The notes: generated by a model not told the origin, from the sequence alone. A stretch of 64,000 nt of DNA from Streptacidiphilus sp. P02-A3a (GCF_014084105.1 NZ_CP048289.1:8565922-8629921), one strand, 5' to 3'; counted from the stretch's first letter, positions 10,201 to 19,186 are shown. Numbers and translations are program-made.

Positions 10201-10695
10201 CGGCTCCTGTTCGGCGGCCAGCGCCCGCGCCTCGGCCAGCGACCAGCGGATCCCGCCGGGCAGGCCGAGCACTGCGGGCTCGTCGGAGACCGCCAGTACC
10301 GCGGCGAAGCCGACGCCGAACCGGCCGACCGCGCCGTCACCGGCCGCCTCCCGCTTGGACGAGGCCCGCAGCGTGGACAGCGACTCGACGCCCTCGGCGT
10401 CCAGCGGGGCGCCGGTGTTGGCCGCCGCCAGCAGTCCCTCGCGCAGGGTCAGCCGCAGCCGTCCGGGCACCCCGGCGCGGGCCGCCGCGTCGGCGGCGTT
10501 CTGCGCCAGCTCGACCACCAGCCGGTCGCGGTAGCCGCCGAGGGCCAGCTCCTCCTCGGCGTTGGCGTCCTCGCGGAACCGGGCCGGGGAGGCGGACCAG
10601 GCCTGCAGTACCCGGCGGCGCAGCCCGGCCGTACCGAACGGGTCCGCCGTCCCGCTCGCGCCACCCGCCGTTTCGCCCACGATCCGAGCGTCCAT
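7255..10695 (-). CDS. Sacsin N-terminal/Hsp90-like ATPase-domain protein
   Basis: A 1146-residue soluble protein. The N-terminal 250 residues show a GHKL (Bergerat) ATP site: N-box ELAQNAADAA, a degenerate second box at AAANTGAPLDAEGVESL, and the glycine box GRFGVGFAAVLAVSDEP. This combination is found in the sacsin/Hsp90-like ATPase group, conserved in actinomycetes and of unproven role, perhaps chaperone-like. The remaining 900 residues are rich in Leu, Ala and acidic residues and have no motif I recognise. GGGGAG stands 9 bases before the ATG. The gene is flanked by terminators on both sides, so it is monocistronic. Confidence 0.8.
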   Translation of the reverse strand: MDARIVGETAGGASGTADPFGTAGLRRRVLQAWSASPARFREDANAEEELALGGYRDRLVVELAQNAADAAARAGVPGRLRLTLREGLLAAANTGAPLDAEGVESLSTLRASSKREAAGDGAVGRFGVGFAAVLAVSDEPAVLGLPGGIRWSLAEARALAAEQEPLAEELRRRDGHVPLLRLPFPAEGAPPEGYDTVVVLPLRDAAAEDLTRRLLAGVDDALLLTLGGLTEVVVDTGDHVRRLTRREQPSGPDLDGPPVVVVADESGERRWQVASAGGELAPELLRDRTVEERHRPHWSVTWAVIAPAARATADAGAGTGGPTGFGTMDELEAGLAALDADPFGATATGAAGITAVVHAPTPTDEPLGVPALLIASFPLDSTRRHIAPGPLTDFLVERAAEVYAALLRGRGADAAGLRLVPGPLGQGELDGRLRRAILRLLPDVPFLPAAEGQGALEGRSGLRPRDAVLLEGADAEIVRALAEVLPGLLPAGLERRQELRTLGVRRLALAETVDQLANLDREPAWWRNLYGALLGADRDALGALPVPLADGRKVTGPRRVLVPSGAEVSAEDLTLLGLRLVHPEAAHPLLEKLGAGVATPVGVLETPELRAAVLRSVDTDDQDEAEEIAEAVLRIVRAAGIGPSGGGAAEDAAADPRALASGADAYPWLAWLALPDEDGELVAAGELVLPGSPLAAIADEDDAVYLDEEWAERWGADVLRAVGVGYSLGLVRAEEVVLDPDDLDRLDPTSPPDRAAGGEARGMLDEAPEGFADWAEEVAEQLRPDPDAAGPGVPEVPPVAAELLAVRDLDLVGDDAWPQALALLAAPPLRDAVVHPVRLLLPDGSTAEVPSYTAWWLRDHPVLDGRRPAGLRAAGADPLLRGLYPEARTALDPVFLHALGVRTTLASLLADTEGPDELLYRMGDPDCELTHRQLHGLYSALAQVELARIALPEEVRALPPMDPRTRRRPAHTVVVDVADAVVADAPDLVQLLDDYPLITVAPALAAALAERLHVSLASEVAGGRVLSEGAVHRVPEAVRELLPGCPEVYEEHEELLVVGPDGADAAVDWRWDIDSPAPEAEAEDESEPDEFASAVPYGALHAATPEGLAAGLAWAAGQWHRRFEVLAVLSDPDRAYELSAARDFER

Positions 10696-10830
10696 GACCG
10701 TCGTCTCCCCGCTGTCGGTGCCCCCGGCCGCATCCGGCGGGGTTGTACGAGGTCACATTCTGCTCTCCCGCACCGACAACCCGCGCCGCCCGCCGCCGGG
10801 GGCGGCACCGCGCAAGGAAAACCAACAGCG

Positions 10831-10864
10831 AGAGGGGTCACTCCGTTGGCGGAGCGACCCCTCT
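10831..10864. terminator. Terminator of the cytochrome c maturation operon
   Basis: A 15-base inverted repeat with one mismatch (10831-10845 and 10850-10864, loop TTGG) lies 22 bases after the ccsB stop codon and closes the operon that runs leftwards from the thioredoxin gene. Confidence 0.8.
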
Positions 10865-10885
10865 TCCCGGGCGGGCGGGCGGCGG

Positions 10886-12052
10886 TTACAGACCCGCGTA
10901 CGAGTGCACGCCGTTGATGAAGATGCTGACCCCGTAGGAGTTGAAAAGGAAGCAGCCGAAGGCGATCAGCACCAGCCAGGCCGCCTTCCGGCCCTTCCAC
11001 CCGGCGGTGGCGCGGGCGTGCAGGTAGCAGGCGTAGCCGACCCAGGTGATGAACGCCCAGGTCTCGGTCGGGTCCCACTGCCAGTAGTGGCCCCAGGCGC
11101 TCTCGGCCCAGATCGCCCCGGCGATGATGGTGAAGGTCCACAGCGGGAAGGTGAACGCGTTGATCCGGTAGGACAGCTTGTCCAGGGTCGCCGAGGAGGG
11201 CATCCGCTCGCAGATGTCGGCCCAGCGCCCGGTCTTGGCCCGGCCCTCGGCCAGCGCCGCCTCGTAGCGCTCCTTGCACAGGAACATCACCGTGACGATC
11301 GCCCCCGCGTACAGCGCCCCGCCGCAGATCATCGCGCCGGACACGTGGATCCACAGCCAGTACGAGTGCAGCGCCGGGACCAGCTGCTCCGAGGCCGTGT
11401 ACAGGACGGTGGTGGCCAGGCCGAGGCCCAGCAGCACGCCGGTGGTGAGCAGCAGGCCGAGCCAGCGGACGTCCTTGCCGGAGAACAGCAGGCCGAGGAA
11501 GACCAGCACCGCGACCAGGGTCAGCGCGCAGGTGAACTCGTAGAGGTTGCCCCAGGGCGCGCGGTGCGCGGAGATGCCCCGGGCGACCACGCCGCCGAGC
11601 TGCAACAGCCCGCCGAGGACGGTCATCGCGACCGCGATCCGGCCGACCCGGTCCGCCCGGTCGTCGCCGCCGGCCGCGCCCACGCCGTCCACCGGCGGCT
11701 CGGCGTCGCCACGGGTGACCACGTCCACCGAACCGGCCTTGGCGGCGACGGTGCGGGTCAGCGTGGCGGTGCGGCCCCCGGCGCCGGTGACGGTCACCGC
11801 GACCTTGGGGGCGGCGGTGCCGCTGACCTTCTCGGCGGAGGCCTGCGCGGTGGCCACGGCCTCGGCCATGGTCACCCCCGGCTGCGCGGTCAACTCGGCC
11901 GACTGGCGGGCGATCCGGCCCCGGCCGCCGAAGGTCCACTCGGCCGTGTAGGCCAGGAAGGCCAGCAGGTACACGGCCATGCAGGAGTAGATCAGGACGT
12001 TGGAGATGTGGGCGAAGCTGTTGTCTGTCGCCGCGTCTGCGAGGAGTTGCAC
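10886..12052 (-). CDS. ccsB: Cytochrome c biogenesis protein CcsB (ResC/CcsA-like)
   Basis: A 388-residue membrane protein with about eight helices. The heme-handling tryptophan-rich motif is clear near the C-terminus at WGHYWQWDPTETWAFITW. Conserved His residues occur in HSYWLWIHVS. With ResB it forms the System II heme export and ligation complex that attaches heme to apocytochrome c outside the membrane. A polar insert of about 70 residues separates the first helix from the rest, as in other actinomycete homologues. The GTG start has AAGGA ten bases upstream and lies 7 bases after the resB stop codon; it is the last gene of the operon. Confidence 0.92.
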   Translation of the reverse strand: MQLLADAATDNSFAHISNVLIYSCMAVYLLAFLAYTAEWTFGGRGRIARQSAELTAQPGVTMAEAVATAQASAEKVSGTAAPKVAVTVTGAGGRTATLTRTVAAKAGSVDVVTRGDAEPPVDGVGAAGGDDRADRVGRIAVAMTVLGGLLQLGGVVARGISAHRAPWGNLYEFTCALTLVAVLVFLGLLFSGKDVRWLGLLLTTGVLLGLGLATTVLYTASEQLVPALHSYWLWIHVSGAMICGGALYAGAIVTVMFLCKERYEAALAEGRAKTGRWADICERMPSSATLDKLSYRINAFTFPLWTFTIIAGAIWAESAWGHYWQWDPTETWAFITWVGYACYLHARATAGWKGRKAAWLVLIAFGCFLFNSYGVSIFINGVHSYAGL

Positions 12053-12058
12053 GCTCGA

Positions 12059-13873
12059 TCAGTCCTTGCTGGAGGTGAGGTCGGCGAGGGGGGCTCCGGT
12101 GTCGGCGGAGTCGGCTGCGGGGACGTCGGCCGGGGCCGTGTCCTGCAGGGCGAGTGCGATGTCGGCGAGTTCCTCGGCGATCCGGGCGGACTCGCTGCGG
12201 GCGAGACCGGCCACCTCGACGATGGTGCTGCCGTCGGCGCCGGTGACCGCGCGGACCCAGATCCGGCGGCGCTGGATGAACAGCGAGCCGATCAGGCCGA
12301 GGATCGCCAGCACCGAACTGATCAGCGCGGCGGACGTGCCGGGGTTGTGGGCGATGGTGAAGTTCACCCACTGCTTGGTGCCCTCGAAGGTGAGCGTGCC
12401 GCCGTCGGGCAGCTTCAGGCCGCCGCCCGGGACGAGGGCCACCGAGAGCGGCGCCCCGGCCACCTTGTACTGGGTCATGTGGGTGGTGTCGAGGGTGTAG
12501 ACGCTCTGCGGGATGCCGGAGTCCACGCCCAGGTCACCGTGGTATATGGCGAGGAACAGCTTCGGGTTGTACATCGCCGGGAAGACCGACTGCGGTCCCG
12601 AGTTGGTGTCGGTCGACTGGGTCGGCGCGAAGAAGCCGGAGAAGCCGAGCTGGGTGCTCTGCCCGGTCTTGGTGGTGTAGCCGTCGGCGACCTTGATCGC
12701 GCAGAGCGAGGTGACGTTGGCGTCCTGCGGCAGGCACACGGTCGGGCCGTCGAAGATGACCTTCCCGGCGGCGTTGGTCACCCGGACCACCGGCGCGTAG
12801 CCGTGCGCGGTCAGGTAGACGTTGCTGCTGCCGATCTTCAGCGGGTCGTTGACGTGGATCACGCCGCTCTTCTGCCTGCCGCTGTCACCGGTCTGGTAGG
12901 TGATGTTCGCGGAGTAGGTCCGCGGCGTGCCCATCTGGTCACCGCTGGTCTGGTACGTCGCGGTGAAGCTGTTCAGCGTGAACGAGAACGGGTCGAGGCT
13001 GTCCGCGGTGTAGAACGCGCTCGGGAAGAAGTCGTCGTACATGGAGACGTTGTTGCTGAAGCCGTCGCCCTCGACCACGACCACCGTGCCCATGCCGCCG
13101 AACAGCTTGGTCACCGCGAACGCGATCAGCATCGCGATCAGCGAGATGTGGAACAGCAGGTTGCCGACCTCGCGCAGGTACCCCTTCTCCGAGGTCACCG
13201 AGTCGCCGCCGGAACCGCCGGAGCCACCGGAGCCGCCCGCTCCGGTCGCGCGCGAGGTGCGGAACCGGCGCCGGCGCAGCAGCGACTCGGACGCGGCGAG
13301 CACCGCGTCCGCGTCGGCGCTGGTGCGCCAGGTCGCGTACACCGGCAGCCGGACCAGGTGCCGCGGCGCCGCCGGCGGCCGGGACCGCAGCACGCCGACG
13401 AACTGCCAGGTCCGCGGGATGATGCAGCCGAGCAGCGAGATGAACAGCAGCAGGTAGACCGCCGAGAACCACCACGAGCCGTAGACGTCGAACATCTGCA
13501 GCTTGTCGAAGACCGGCGACAGCAGCTTGTGGTTGGTGTGGAAGTTGTCGACGTTGATCTGGCTGGCCGAGGTCTGCGGCACCAGCGAGCCCGGAACCGC
13601 CGCCAGCGACAGCAGGAACAGCAGGATCAGCGCGATCCGCATGGACGTCAGCTGCCGCCAGCCCCAGCGCAGCCAGCCGAACACGCCGATGCCGACGACC
13701 TCGCCGCCGACCGTCGCCTCGGCCGGTTCCTCGCGCGGCGCGCTGCTGAGCCGTTCGGCGGCGGCGAGCTCGGTCTGCTCGTCACCGACCTCCGGCCGCG
13801 TCCGCCCGCCCGGCTCCGGCGTCTCGTCTGCCGCGCCCAGCTCGCTGGCGTCGGTCCCCGGACTGTCGCTCAT
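12059..13873 (-). CDS. resB: Cytochrome c biogenesis protein ResB
   Basis: A 604-residue membrane protein. A polar N-terminal region of about 75 residues is followed by the conserved WLRWGWRQLTSMRIALILLF, a second helix pair near LLLFISLLGCIIPRTW, a long extracellular domain, and a last helix at ISSVLAILGLIGSLFIQRRR. ResB partners CcsB in System II cytochrome c maturation. A glycine-serine run (GGSGGSGGSGG) lies in the cytoplasmic loop. It starts 4 bases after the ccdA stop codon, so the two are translationally linked. Confidence 0.92.
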   Translation of the reverse strand: MSDSPGTDASELGAADETPEPGGRTRPEVGDEQTELAAAERLSSAPREEPAEATVGGEVVGIGVFGWLRWGWRQLTSMRIALILLFLLSLAAVPGSLVPQTSASQINVDNFHTNHKLLSPVFDKLQMFDVYGSWWFSAVYLLLFISLLGCIIPRTWQFVGVLRSRPPAAPRHLVRLPVYATWRTSADADAVLAASESLLRRRRFRTSRATGAGGSGGSGGSGGDSVTSEKGYLREVGNLLFHISLIAMLIAFAVTKLFGGMGTVVVVEGDGFSNNVSMYDDFFPSAFYTADSLDPFSFTLNSFTATYQTSGDQMGTPRTYSANITYQTGDSGRQKSGVIHVNDPLKIGSSNVYLTAHGYAPVVRVTNAAGKVIFDGPTVCLPQDANVTSLCAIKVADGYTTKTGQSTQLGFSGFFAPTQSTDTNSGPQSVFPAMYNPKLFLAIYHGDLGVDSGIPQSVYTLDTTHMTQYKVAGAPLSVALVPGGGLKLPDGGTLTFEGTKQWVNFTIAHNPGTSAALISSVLAILGLIGSLFIQRRRIWVRAVTGADGSTIVEVAGLARSESARIAEELADIALALQDTAPADVPAADSADTGAPLADLTSSKD

Positions 13874-13876
13874 GTT

Positions 13877-14659
13877 TCAGATTCCCAACGTGAAGCCGGC
13901 GGTCGAATACCGCAGCTGTGCCACCAGCTGCGCCCAAAGCCCCGTGACCAGCATCAGACCGACCAGGACGAGCATGCCGCCGCCGATCCGCATCACCCAC
14001 TGGTAGTGCTTCTTGATCCACCCGAATGCCCCCAGCGCCCGGCGGAAGGCCAGTGCCGCGACGATGAACGGGAGACCGAGGCCCAGGCAGTAGCAGACGC
14101 TGAGCAGCGCCCCCCGGCCGGCGCTGCCCTGGTTGAAGGAGAGCGCCTCCACCGCGGCCAGGGTCGGGCCGATGCAGGGCGTCCAGCCGAGCCCGAACAC
14201 CGCGCCGAGCAGCGGCGCGCCGATCAGGCCGACCACCGGCTTGCGGTGGCTGCGCAGCTCCCGCTGGCTGAAGCCCGGCAGGAAGCCCATGAAGGCCAGG
14301 CCCATCAGCACGGTGAGCGTCCCGGTGATCCGGTCGATCAGCGTCTGGTGCGCCAGCAGGTGGTTGCCGAAGTAGCCGAAGGAGGCGCCCAGCGAGGCGA
14401 AGACCACGGTGAAGCCGAGCACGAACAGCAGCGCGCCGAGGAGTACCCGGCCGCGCCTGCGCCCCTCGGCGTCGGCCAGGTCCACCGCCGAGAAGCCGGT
14501 GACGTACGAGAGGTACCCGGGCACCAGCGGCAGCACGCACGGGGAGAAGAACGAGACCAGGCCGCCGAAGAGGGCCACCGGGATGGCCAGTACCAGTGCC
14601 CCGGAGGCCACCGTCTGGTTCGGGGCGAACGCCAGGAGTACCGGAGCGGCGGCGCTCAC
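13877..14659 (-). CDS. ccdA: Cytochrome c biogenesis protein CcdA
   Basis: A 260-residue membrane protein with six helices. The two redox cysteines of the family are visible in [15 protein letters not shown] and [12 protein letters not shown], both flanked by prolines. CcdA passes electrons from cytoplasmic thioredoxin through the membrane to keep apocytochrome c cysteines and the TlpA-like thioredoxin reduced. The GTG start overlaps the stop codon of the thioredoxin gene (GTGA), giving tight coupling. The open frame continues far upstream, but the family N-terminus and the overlap decide this start. Confidence 0.92.
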   Translation of the reverse strand: MSAAAPVLLAFAPNQTVASGALVLAIPVALFGGLVSFFSPCVLPLVPGYLSYVTGFSAVDLADAEGRRRGRVLLGALLFVLGFTVVFASLGASFGYFGNHLLAHQTLIDRITGTLTVLMGLAFMGFLPGFSQRELRSHRKPVVGLIGAPLLGAVFGLGWTPCIGPTLAAVEALSFNQGSAGRGALLSVCYCLGLGLPFIVAALAFRRALGAFGWIKKHYQWVMRIGGGMLVLVGLMLVTGLWAQLVAQLRYSTAGFTLGI

Positions 14660-15267
14660 GACTTCTCCGCGAGCACCGGTGCCAGCAGCTGGGTCAACTG
14701 GCTGCCCTCCAGCGGCTCCAGGGCGCGGACCGCGATCCGCCCCTGCCGGTCCAGGATCAGCGTGGACGGGATGGCCTGCGGGTCGAGGCTGCCCGCCGGG
14801 AAGTGCAGCAGCAGCGAGCCGTCCGGGTCGTACAGGCTCGGGTAGGTCAGCCCGTGCGAGCTGACGAAGGCCTGCGCCTCCGGCTCCTGGAGGTCCCGGG
14901 TGTCGATGCCGAGGAACGCCACGCCCTTGCCCTGCTGGGCCTGGTAGACCTGCTCGAACCCGGACGCCTCGGCCCGGCAGGGCCCGCACCAGGACCCCCA
15001 GACGTTGATCACCACGACCTTGCCGCGGAAGGAGGAGAGGGCGAGCTGCTGCCCGTTCAGGTCCTTGCCGGAGAGGCTGATGGCGCTGCCCCGGTGGGCC
15101 GCCGCGACCGTGGTGACCTCGCCGTCGCCCTTCACGAAGGACGTGTTGCTGCTGTCGCTGGAGGAGGAGCCGGTCGACGAGCAGCCGGCCAGGGCCAGCG
15201 CCGACGCCACCGCGAGCGCGGCGACCAGGGTGCGCGGTGACGGGCGCAGGCCGGCACGCTCGCTCAT
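14656..15267 (-). CDS. TlpA/ResA-like thioredoxin lipoprotein
   Basis: A secreted lipoprotein of about 203 residues. The signal peptide ends in the lipobox LALAGC (Cys 29), followed by a serine-rich linker and a thioredoxin fold with the active site WCGPC (Cys 94 and 97). The cis-proline region is IPSTLILD. It reduces the CXXCH cysteines of apocytochrome c on the outer face of the membrane and receives electrons from CcdA, encoded next. An ATG 60 bases further upstream is possible but would add a low-complexity prefix without a ribosome site. First gene of the tlpA-ccdA-resB-ccsB operon. Confidence 0.88.
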   Translation of the reverse strand: MSERAGLRPSPRTLVAALAVASALALAGCSSTGSSSSDSSNTSFVKGDGEVTTVAAAHRGSAISLSGKDLNGQQLALSSFRGKVVVINVWGSWCGPCRAEASGFEQVYQAQQGKGVAFLGIDTRDLQEPEAQAFVSSHGLTYPSLYDPDGSLLLHFPAGSLDPQAIPSTLILDRQGRIAVRALEPLEGSQLTQLLAPVLAEKS

Positions 15268-15427
15268 GCCCTTGCTCGGGCGCGGGGTCAGGCGGGGGGT
15301 AGGGCTTGGGGTCAGGCGGGGGCGCATGTGAAGAGTTTCGCATGGGTATTTTGAGCGGTTTCACTGCCCCCGCCGTCAGGTCGTGGCACAGACCCTGACC
15401 TGCTACGACGCGTGTTCGAACAGGTGC

Positions 15428-16126
15428 TCAGGCGCCGAAGCTCTTGGCGACCGGAGCGTCGCCCCGGCGGCCCTTCCCGGCCAGGTGCGCGGGCAGCAGA
15501 TCCCGCGCGGGCTCGCTGTAGCCGATCGACACGATGGTGTCCCCGTGGTACGTGAAGCTGGTCAGGCTGGCCAGCGAGCACTGCCGCTTGCGCGGGTCGT
15601 GCCACAGCCGCCGGTGCTCGGTGAAGCAGCGGGTGACCCAGATCGGCAGCTGGTGGCTGACGCAGACCGCCTCATGGCCCCGGGCGGCGTCCCGGGCCGC
15701 GTTCAGCGCCCCCACCATCCGTACCACCTGCTCGATGTACGGCTCACCCCAGGACGGGCGGAACGGGTTGGTCAGGTACTTCCAGTAGCCGGGGTTCCGC
15801 AGCGAGCCGTCGCCGACGCCGAAGGTCTTGCCCTGGAAGATGTTCTCGGCCTCGATCAGCCCCGGGTCCACCGCCGTGACCAGCCCGTGCGCGGCGGCGA
15901 TCGGCGCGGCGGTCTCCTGCGCCCGCTCCAGCGGCGAGGCCACCACGTGGGTGATGTCGCGTCCGCTCAGGTGCTCGGCGACCCGCTCGGCCATCTCCTT
16001 GCCCAGCTCGGAGAGGTGGTAGTCGGGCAGCCGCCCGTACAGCACACCCTCCGGGTTGTGCACCTCGCCGTGCCGCATGAGATGGACGACGGTGACGTCG
16101 TTCGCTGAGTCGGTTCGGCTGCTCAC
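15428..16126 (-). CDS. Histidine phosphatase family protein (phosphoglycerate mutase-like)
   Basis: A 232-residue protein. The catalytic motif LMRHGEV is at the N-terminus with the phospho-accepting His; the second conserved His lies in VCVSHQLPIW, and Arg/Glu partners in SPLERAQETA. The GTG start has AAGGAG eight bases upstream, which rules out the longer open frame. The gene sits between hemL and the cytochrome c maturation operon, the same order as in Mycobacterium tuberculosis Rv0524-Rv0529. The substrate is not known; a role as a general phosphatase is more likely than glycolytic mutase. Confidence 0.88.
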   Translation of the reverse strand: MSSRTDSANDVTVVHLMRHGEVHNPEGVLYGRLPDYHLSELGKEMAERVAEHLSGRDITHVVASPLERAQETAAPIAAAHGLVTAVDPGLIEAENIFQGKTFGVGDGSLRNPGYWKYLTNPFRPSWGEPYIEQVVRMVGALNAARDAARGHEAVCVSHQLPIWVTRCFTEHRRLWHDPRKRQCSLASLTSFTYHGDTIVSIGYSEPARDLLPAHLAGKGRRGDAPVAKSFGA

Positions 16127-16301
16127 CTGGACTGCTCCTTCGGGATGCTGCTCGGTTCGGAACACCACCGGCCCGGGACGCCCCCGGCCCGGCCCACTAC
16201 TCGCCTGCCCTGCTCTGCGCCTGCCCTGCTCGGCCGCTCGACCGCCCCGCTGTGCCGCTACCGCTGCCGCGGCGACGCCAGTATCGCCCAGCAGCCGCCC
16301 G

Positions 16302-16366
16302 GCGACCGGCCCGCTCCGCCTCACCCCCGCCGCCCGGTCGGGGGTGAGGTGGAGCGGGCCGGTCGC
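16302..16366. terminator. Strong hairpin after hemL
   Basis: A 28-base inverted repeat with one mismatch (16302-16329 and 16339-16366, loop 9) begins 7 bases beyond the hemL stop codon. It is unusually long and should end hemL transcription before the phosphatase gene, which therefore needs its own promoter in the gap before 16126. Confidence 0.85.
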
Positions 16367-16373
16367 CCCGCCG

Positions 16374-17705
16374 TCACCCGGCGGTGGCCTCCGCCGCCGC
16401 CCGGGCCGCCGCCGGCAGCGCCGCCGCGATCCGCTCGATCGCGCGGTCGTCGTGCGTCGCCGACACGAACCAGGACTCGAACGCCGACGGCGGCAGGTAC
16501 ACGCCCCGCTCCAGCATGGCGTGGAAGAAGCCGGTGAAGCGGAATGCCTCCTGGCGGCGGGCCGCGTCGTAGTCGGTGACCGTCTCGTCGGTGAAGAAGA
16601 CCGAGAACATGCTGCCCGCGTGCTGCACCCGGTGGGCCACCCCCTCCTTGCTCAGGGCGGCGCCGACCAGGCCGGAGATCTCGGCGGAGACCCGGTCCAC
16701 GGTCGCGTACACCTCGTCGGTGCAGCCGCGCAGCTGGGCCAGCCCGGCGGCGGTCGCGACCGGGTTCCCGGAGAGCGTGCCCGCCTGGTAGACCGGCCCG
16801 GCCGGGGCGAGGTGCGCCATCACGTCCGCGCGCCCGCCGAAGGCCGCCGCCGGGAAGCCGCCGCCCATGACCTTGCCGAAGGTCAGCAGGTCCGGCGCCC
16901 AGCCCTCGTTCGCGGCCTCCAGCCCGTACCAGCCGGCCCGGGAGACCCGGAAGCCGGTCATCACCTCGTCCGAGATGAAGAGCGCGCCGCCCTCCTGGCA
17001 CAGCTTCGCCAGTCCGGCGTTGAAGCCGGGCAGCGGCGGGACGACGCCCATGTTGCCCGGCGACGCCTCGGTGATCACGCAGGCGATCTCACCGGGATGG
17101 GCGGCGAAGGCGGCCCGGACCGCGTCCAGGTCGTTGTAGGGGAGGACGATGGTGTCGGCCGCGGTGGCGCCGGTGACGCCGGGCGTGTCCGGCAGCGCGA
17201 AGGTGGCGAGCCCGGAACCGGCGGCGGCCAGCAGCGCGTCCACATGTCCGTGGTAGCAGCCCGCGAATTTGACGATCTTGGAGCGCCCGGTGAAGCCGCG
17301 CGCCAGCCGGATCGCCGACATGGTCGCCTCGGTGCCGGACGACACCAGCCGCACCTGCTCGACCGGAGTGACTCTGCTCACAATTTCCTCGGCCAGCTCC
17401 ACCTCGCCGATACCGGGCGTGCCGAAGGAGGTGCCCTGGGCCACGGCCGCCTGGACCGCCTCGATGACGGCCGGGTGCGCGTGGCCGAGGATCATCGGTC
17501 CCCAGGAACACACCAGGTCAACGTACTCGCGGCCGTCGGCGTCGGTGAGGTAGGGGCCCTGGCCGGACACCATGAACCGGGGCGTTCCGCCCACCGCGCG
17601 GAAGGCGCGGACGGGCGAGTTGACGCCACCGGGGGTCACCACGGAGGCGCGCGCGAAGAGTTTCTGGGACTCGGGTGCTTCGTACGGGTAGGTCACGCCA
17701 CACAT
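16374..17705 (-). CDS. hemL: Glutamate-1-semialdehyde 2,1-aminomutase
   Basis: A 443-residue PLP enzyme of normal length. The N-terminal [20 protein letters not shown] is the family signature, [16 protein letters not shown] and YHGHVD bind the cofactor phosphate, and [10 protein letters not shown] carries the Schiff-base lysine at residue 278. It converts glutamate-1-semialdehyde to 5-aminolevulinate in the C5 pathway of heme synthesis. Its next enzyme, porphobilinogen synthase (hemB), is encoded at the right end of this window. The gene is divergent from the hypothetical gene at 17961. Confidence 0.96.
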   Translation of the reverse strand: MCGVTYPYEAPESQKLFARASVVTPGGVNSPVRAFRAVGGTPRFMVSGQGPYLTDADGREYVDLVCSWGPMILGHAHPAVIEAVQAAVAQGTSFGTPGIGEVELAEEIVSRVTPVEQVRLVSSGTEATMSAIRLARGFTGRSKIVKFAGCYHGHVDALLAAAGSGLATFALPDTPGVTGATAADTIVLPYNDLDAVRAAFAAHPGEIACVITEASPGNMGVVPPLPGFNAGLAKLCQEGGALFISDEVMTGFRVSRAGWYGLEAANEGWAPDLLTFGKVMGGGFPAAAFGGRADVMAHLAPAGPVYQAGTLSGNPVATAAGLAQLRGCTDEVYATVDRVSAEISGLVGAALSKEGVAHRVQHAGSMFSVFFTDETVTDYDAARRQEAFRFTGFFHAMLERGVYLPPSAFESWFVSATHDDRAIERIAAALPAAARAAAEATAG

Positions 17706-17960
17706 AGTCTCAAATCTGCGTCTTTCAAAAATCGCTGCCCGTCACTCGGCATGTCCTGGCCGATCATCTGGGACGATGATCGGGCCGCAGTGCACAGCCG
17801 CCTGCCCGCTCACTGTTGGCAAATGGGTGACTGCCAGTAAGGATGGTCAGCGGTGTCCGACGCGCGCGATGGGTCCGACGGTTCGTCCAGGGCTGCGCGC
17901 AGAAACGGGCGCCACGGCAGTCACAGCAGTGAGAGCAGCACGGGATCAAGGGGTGGTGGC

Positions 17961-18458
17961 ATGGGGGTGACCTACAAGTACTTCGGCGCACCCGACCGCG
18001 CGACCGCAGCTCGCGTCCCCACCGCCCTCGGCCGCGACGGCCTCGGCTTGGACGCAGGCGAACTGGGCACCCTCGGGCGCCTCGGCGAACTCTTCGGCCA
18101 GGACGGTTCCGAGGAGTCGATCAGCGGCAGCCTGTCGACCAAGATCAAGCCGGAGACGATGAGCGCGATGGTGCTCACCGGCATCGAGGGCATCCCCCTC
18201 TCCGCCGTCCCCCCGCTGGAACTGGTCGTCCTCCACCCCGACTACGCCGTCTTCCAGCTCCCCCACTCGGTCGTCGAACCCCTCCGCAAGGCCGACGAGG
18301 CCGAACTCGGCACCGCCGCCTTCATCTGGTCCACCGTCCCCGACCGCCGAGGCCCCCGCGACGCCTTCGTCATCTACCAGATGCTCCACGAGTGGCAGGA
18401 CTTCGCCTCCCGCCTCCACGACGCAGGCCACCAGCTCTACTGCCTGATGTGGCCCTGA
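17961..18458 (+). CDS. Conserved hypothetical protein; integration target of the island
   Basis: A 165-residue protein without a domain I recognise. AAGGGG lies 7 bases before the ATG at 17961, which rules out an earlier in-frame start. It is acidic, has no signal peptide or membrane helix, and ends LHEWQDFASRLHDAGHQLYC then LMWP. The last 25 codons and the following bases recur six times between 31.7 and 37.4 kb, so the 3' end has repeatedly served as an insertion site and the copy present here may itself come from the last element to arrive. It is divergent from hemL; function is unknown. Confidence 0.8.
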   Translation: MGVTYKYFGAPDRATAARVPTALGRDGLGLDAGELGTLGRLGELFGQDGSEESISGSLSTKIKPETMSAMVLTGIEGIPLSAVPPLELVVLHPDYAVFQLPHSVVEPLRKADEAELGTAAFIWSTVPDRRGPRDAFVIYQMLHEWQDFASRLHDAGHQLYCLMWP

Positions 18459-18468
18459 CCTGCGGGTT
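18383..18468 (+). repeat. Repeat copy A: native gene end (attL-like)
   Basis: The 86 bases from GCTCCACGAGTGGCAGG through the stop codon to CTGACCTGCGGGTT are the reference copy of the repeat family. The core contains the near-palindrome CCACGAGTGG. The following 27 bases, up to GATCACCGGCGGC, are shared only with copy F. The left boundary motif CAGGTCAG found at the other copies is absent here because real coding sequence continues upstream. Confidence 0.85.
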
Positions 18469-18494
18469 CACCGATTCCCGGCGATCACCGGCGG

Positions 18495-19064
18495 CTAGGC
18501 CTCGTAGCTCCAAGCACGGCCGACCTGCCGGTACTCCTCGACGGGCAGGGGTTGCACGCCTGCGCGCATGCGGGCGAGGTAGAGCAGGCCGTCGAGGTGG
18601 TCGATCTCGTGGTGGACCAGCCGGGCCAGGCCGCGCTCGTAGTGAGTGACAGCAGTGCCGCCGTCCAAGGTGGTGGTCTCCACGGTGATGGTCAGCGGAC
18701 GCGGGACCAGTCCACGGACGTCGAAGAACGAGAGACAGCCCTCGTACTGCTCGTCGCTGTCCACCGAACTGTCGATGATGCGGGGGTTCAGCAGCACGAT
18801 CGCCGGGGCTCCGGGTTCGGCGGGCTGGACCACGGCGGCGGCTCGGTCGATGCCGAGCTGGGGGGCGGCGATGCCCATACCCTTGGCGAAGGAGTGAACC
18901 TGGCCGATCGGGTCGAGCGACGCGAACAGCCGGTCCACGGCCGCTTCAGCTTCCGGGCGCTCGGCGGGCAGGTCGAACCGACGGGCTGGCTGCTCCAGGA
19001 TCTCGGCGCCGTACTGGACCACGCCGAGGTCGCGCATCCGCTGGCTGGGCTGCACCTGGATCAC
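18495..19064 (-). CDS. Peptide deformylase
   Basis: A 189-residue metalloenzyme. All three signature motifs are present: GMGIAAPQLG (residues 62-71), EGCLSF with the metal-binding Cys 110, and HEIDHLDG with metal ligands His 152 and His 156 and catalytic Glu 153. The enzyme removes the formyl group from the first methionine of new proteins. The gene lies within the island directly after repeat copy A, so it is probably an extra, transferred copy rather than the housekeeping gene. Such copies can accompany clusters whose product inhibits deformylase; no such cluster is evident here. Confidence 0.88.
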   Translation of the reverse strand: MIQVQPSQRMRDLGVVQYGAEILEQPARRFDLPAERPEAEAAVDRLFASLDPIGQVHSFAKGMGIAAPQLGIDRAAAVVQPAEPGAPAIVLLNPRIIDSSVDSDEQYEGCLSFFDVRGLVPRPLTITVETTTLDGGTAVTHYERGLARLVHHEIDHLDGLLYLARMRAGVQPLPVEEYRQVGRAWSYEA

Positions 19065-19154
19065 CCGAACTCCCCATCATCACGTTCCCGTTCAGGACGC
19101 GCCCGGAGGGCGGATCGCCGTCGACCCACCCCTAACAGGGCAGCTGGAGCGGGC

Positions 19155-19185
19155 GGCCCGACGACGGGCATAGCGCAGTCGGGCC
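19155..19185. terminator. Weak hairpin after the XRE regulator
   Basis: An 8-base inverted repeat (19155-19162 and 19178-19185, loop 15) lies next to the stop codon of the regulator. The stem is short, so terminator function is tentative. Confidence 0.35.
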
Positions 19186-19186
19186 C

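Noticed and set aside
10562-14845. Open frame of 1427 codons on the plus strand
   Set aside because: It crosses five well-supported minus-strand genes and has the low-complexity composition of an antisense frame.
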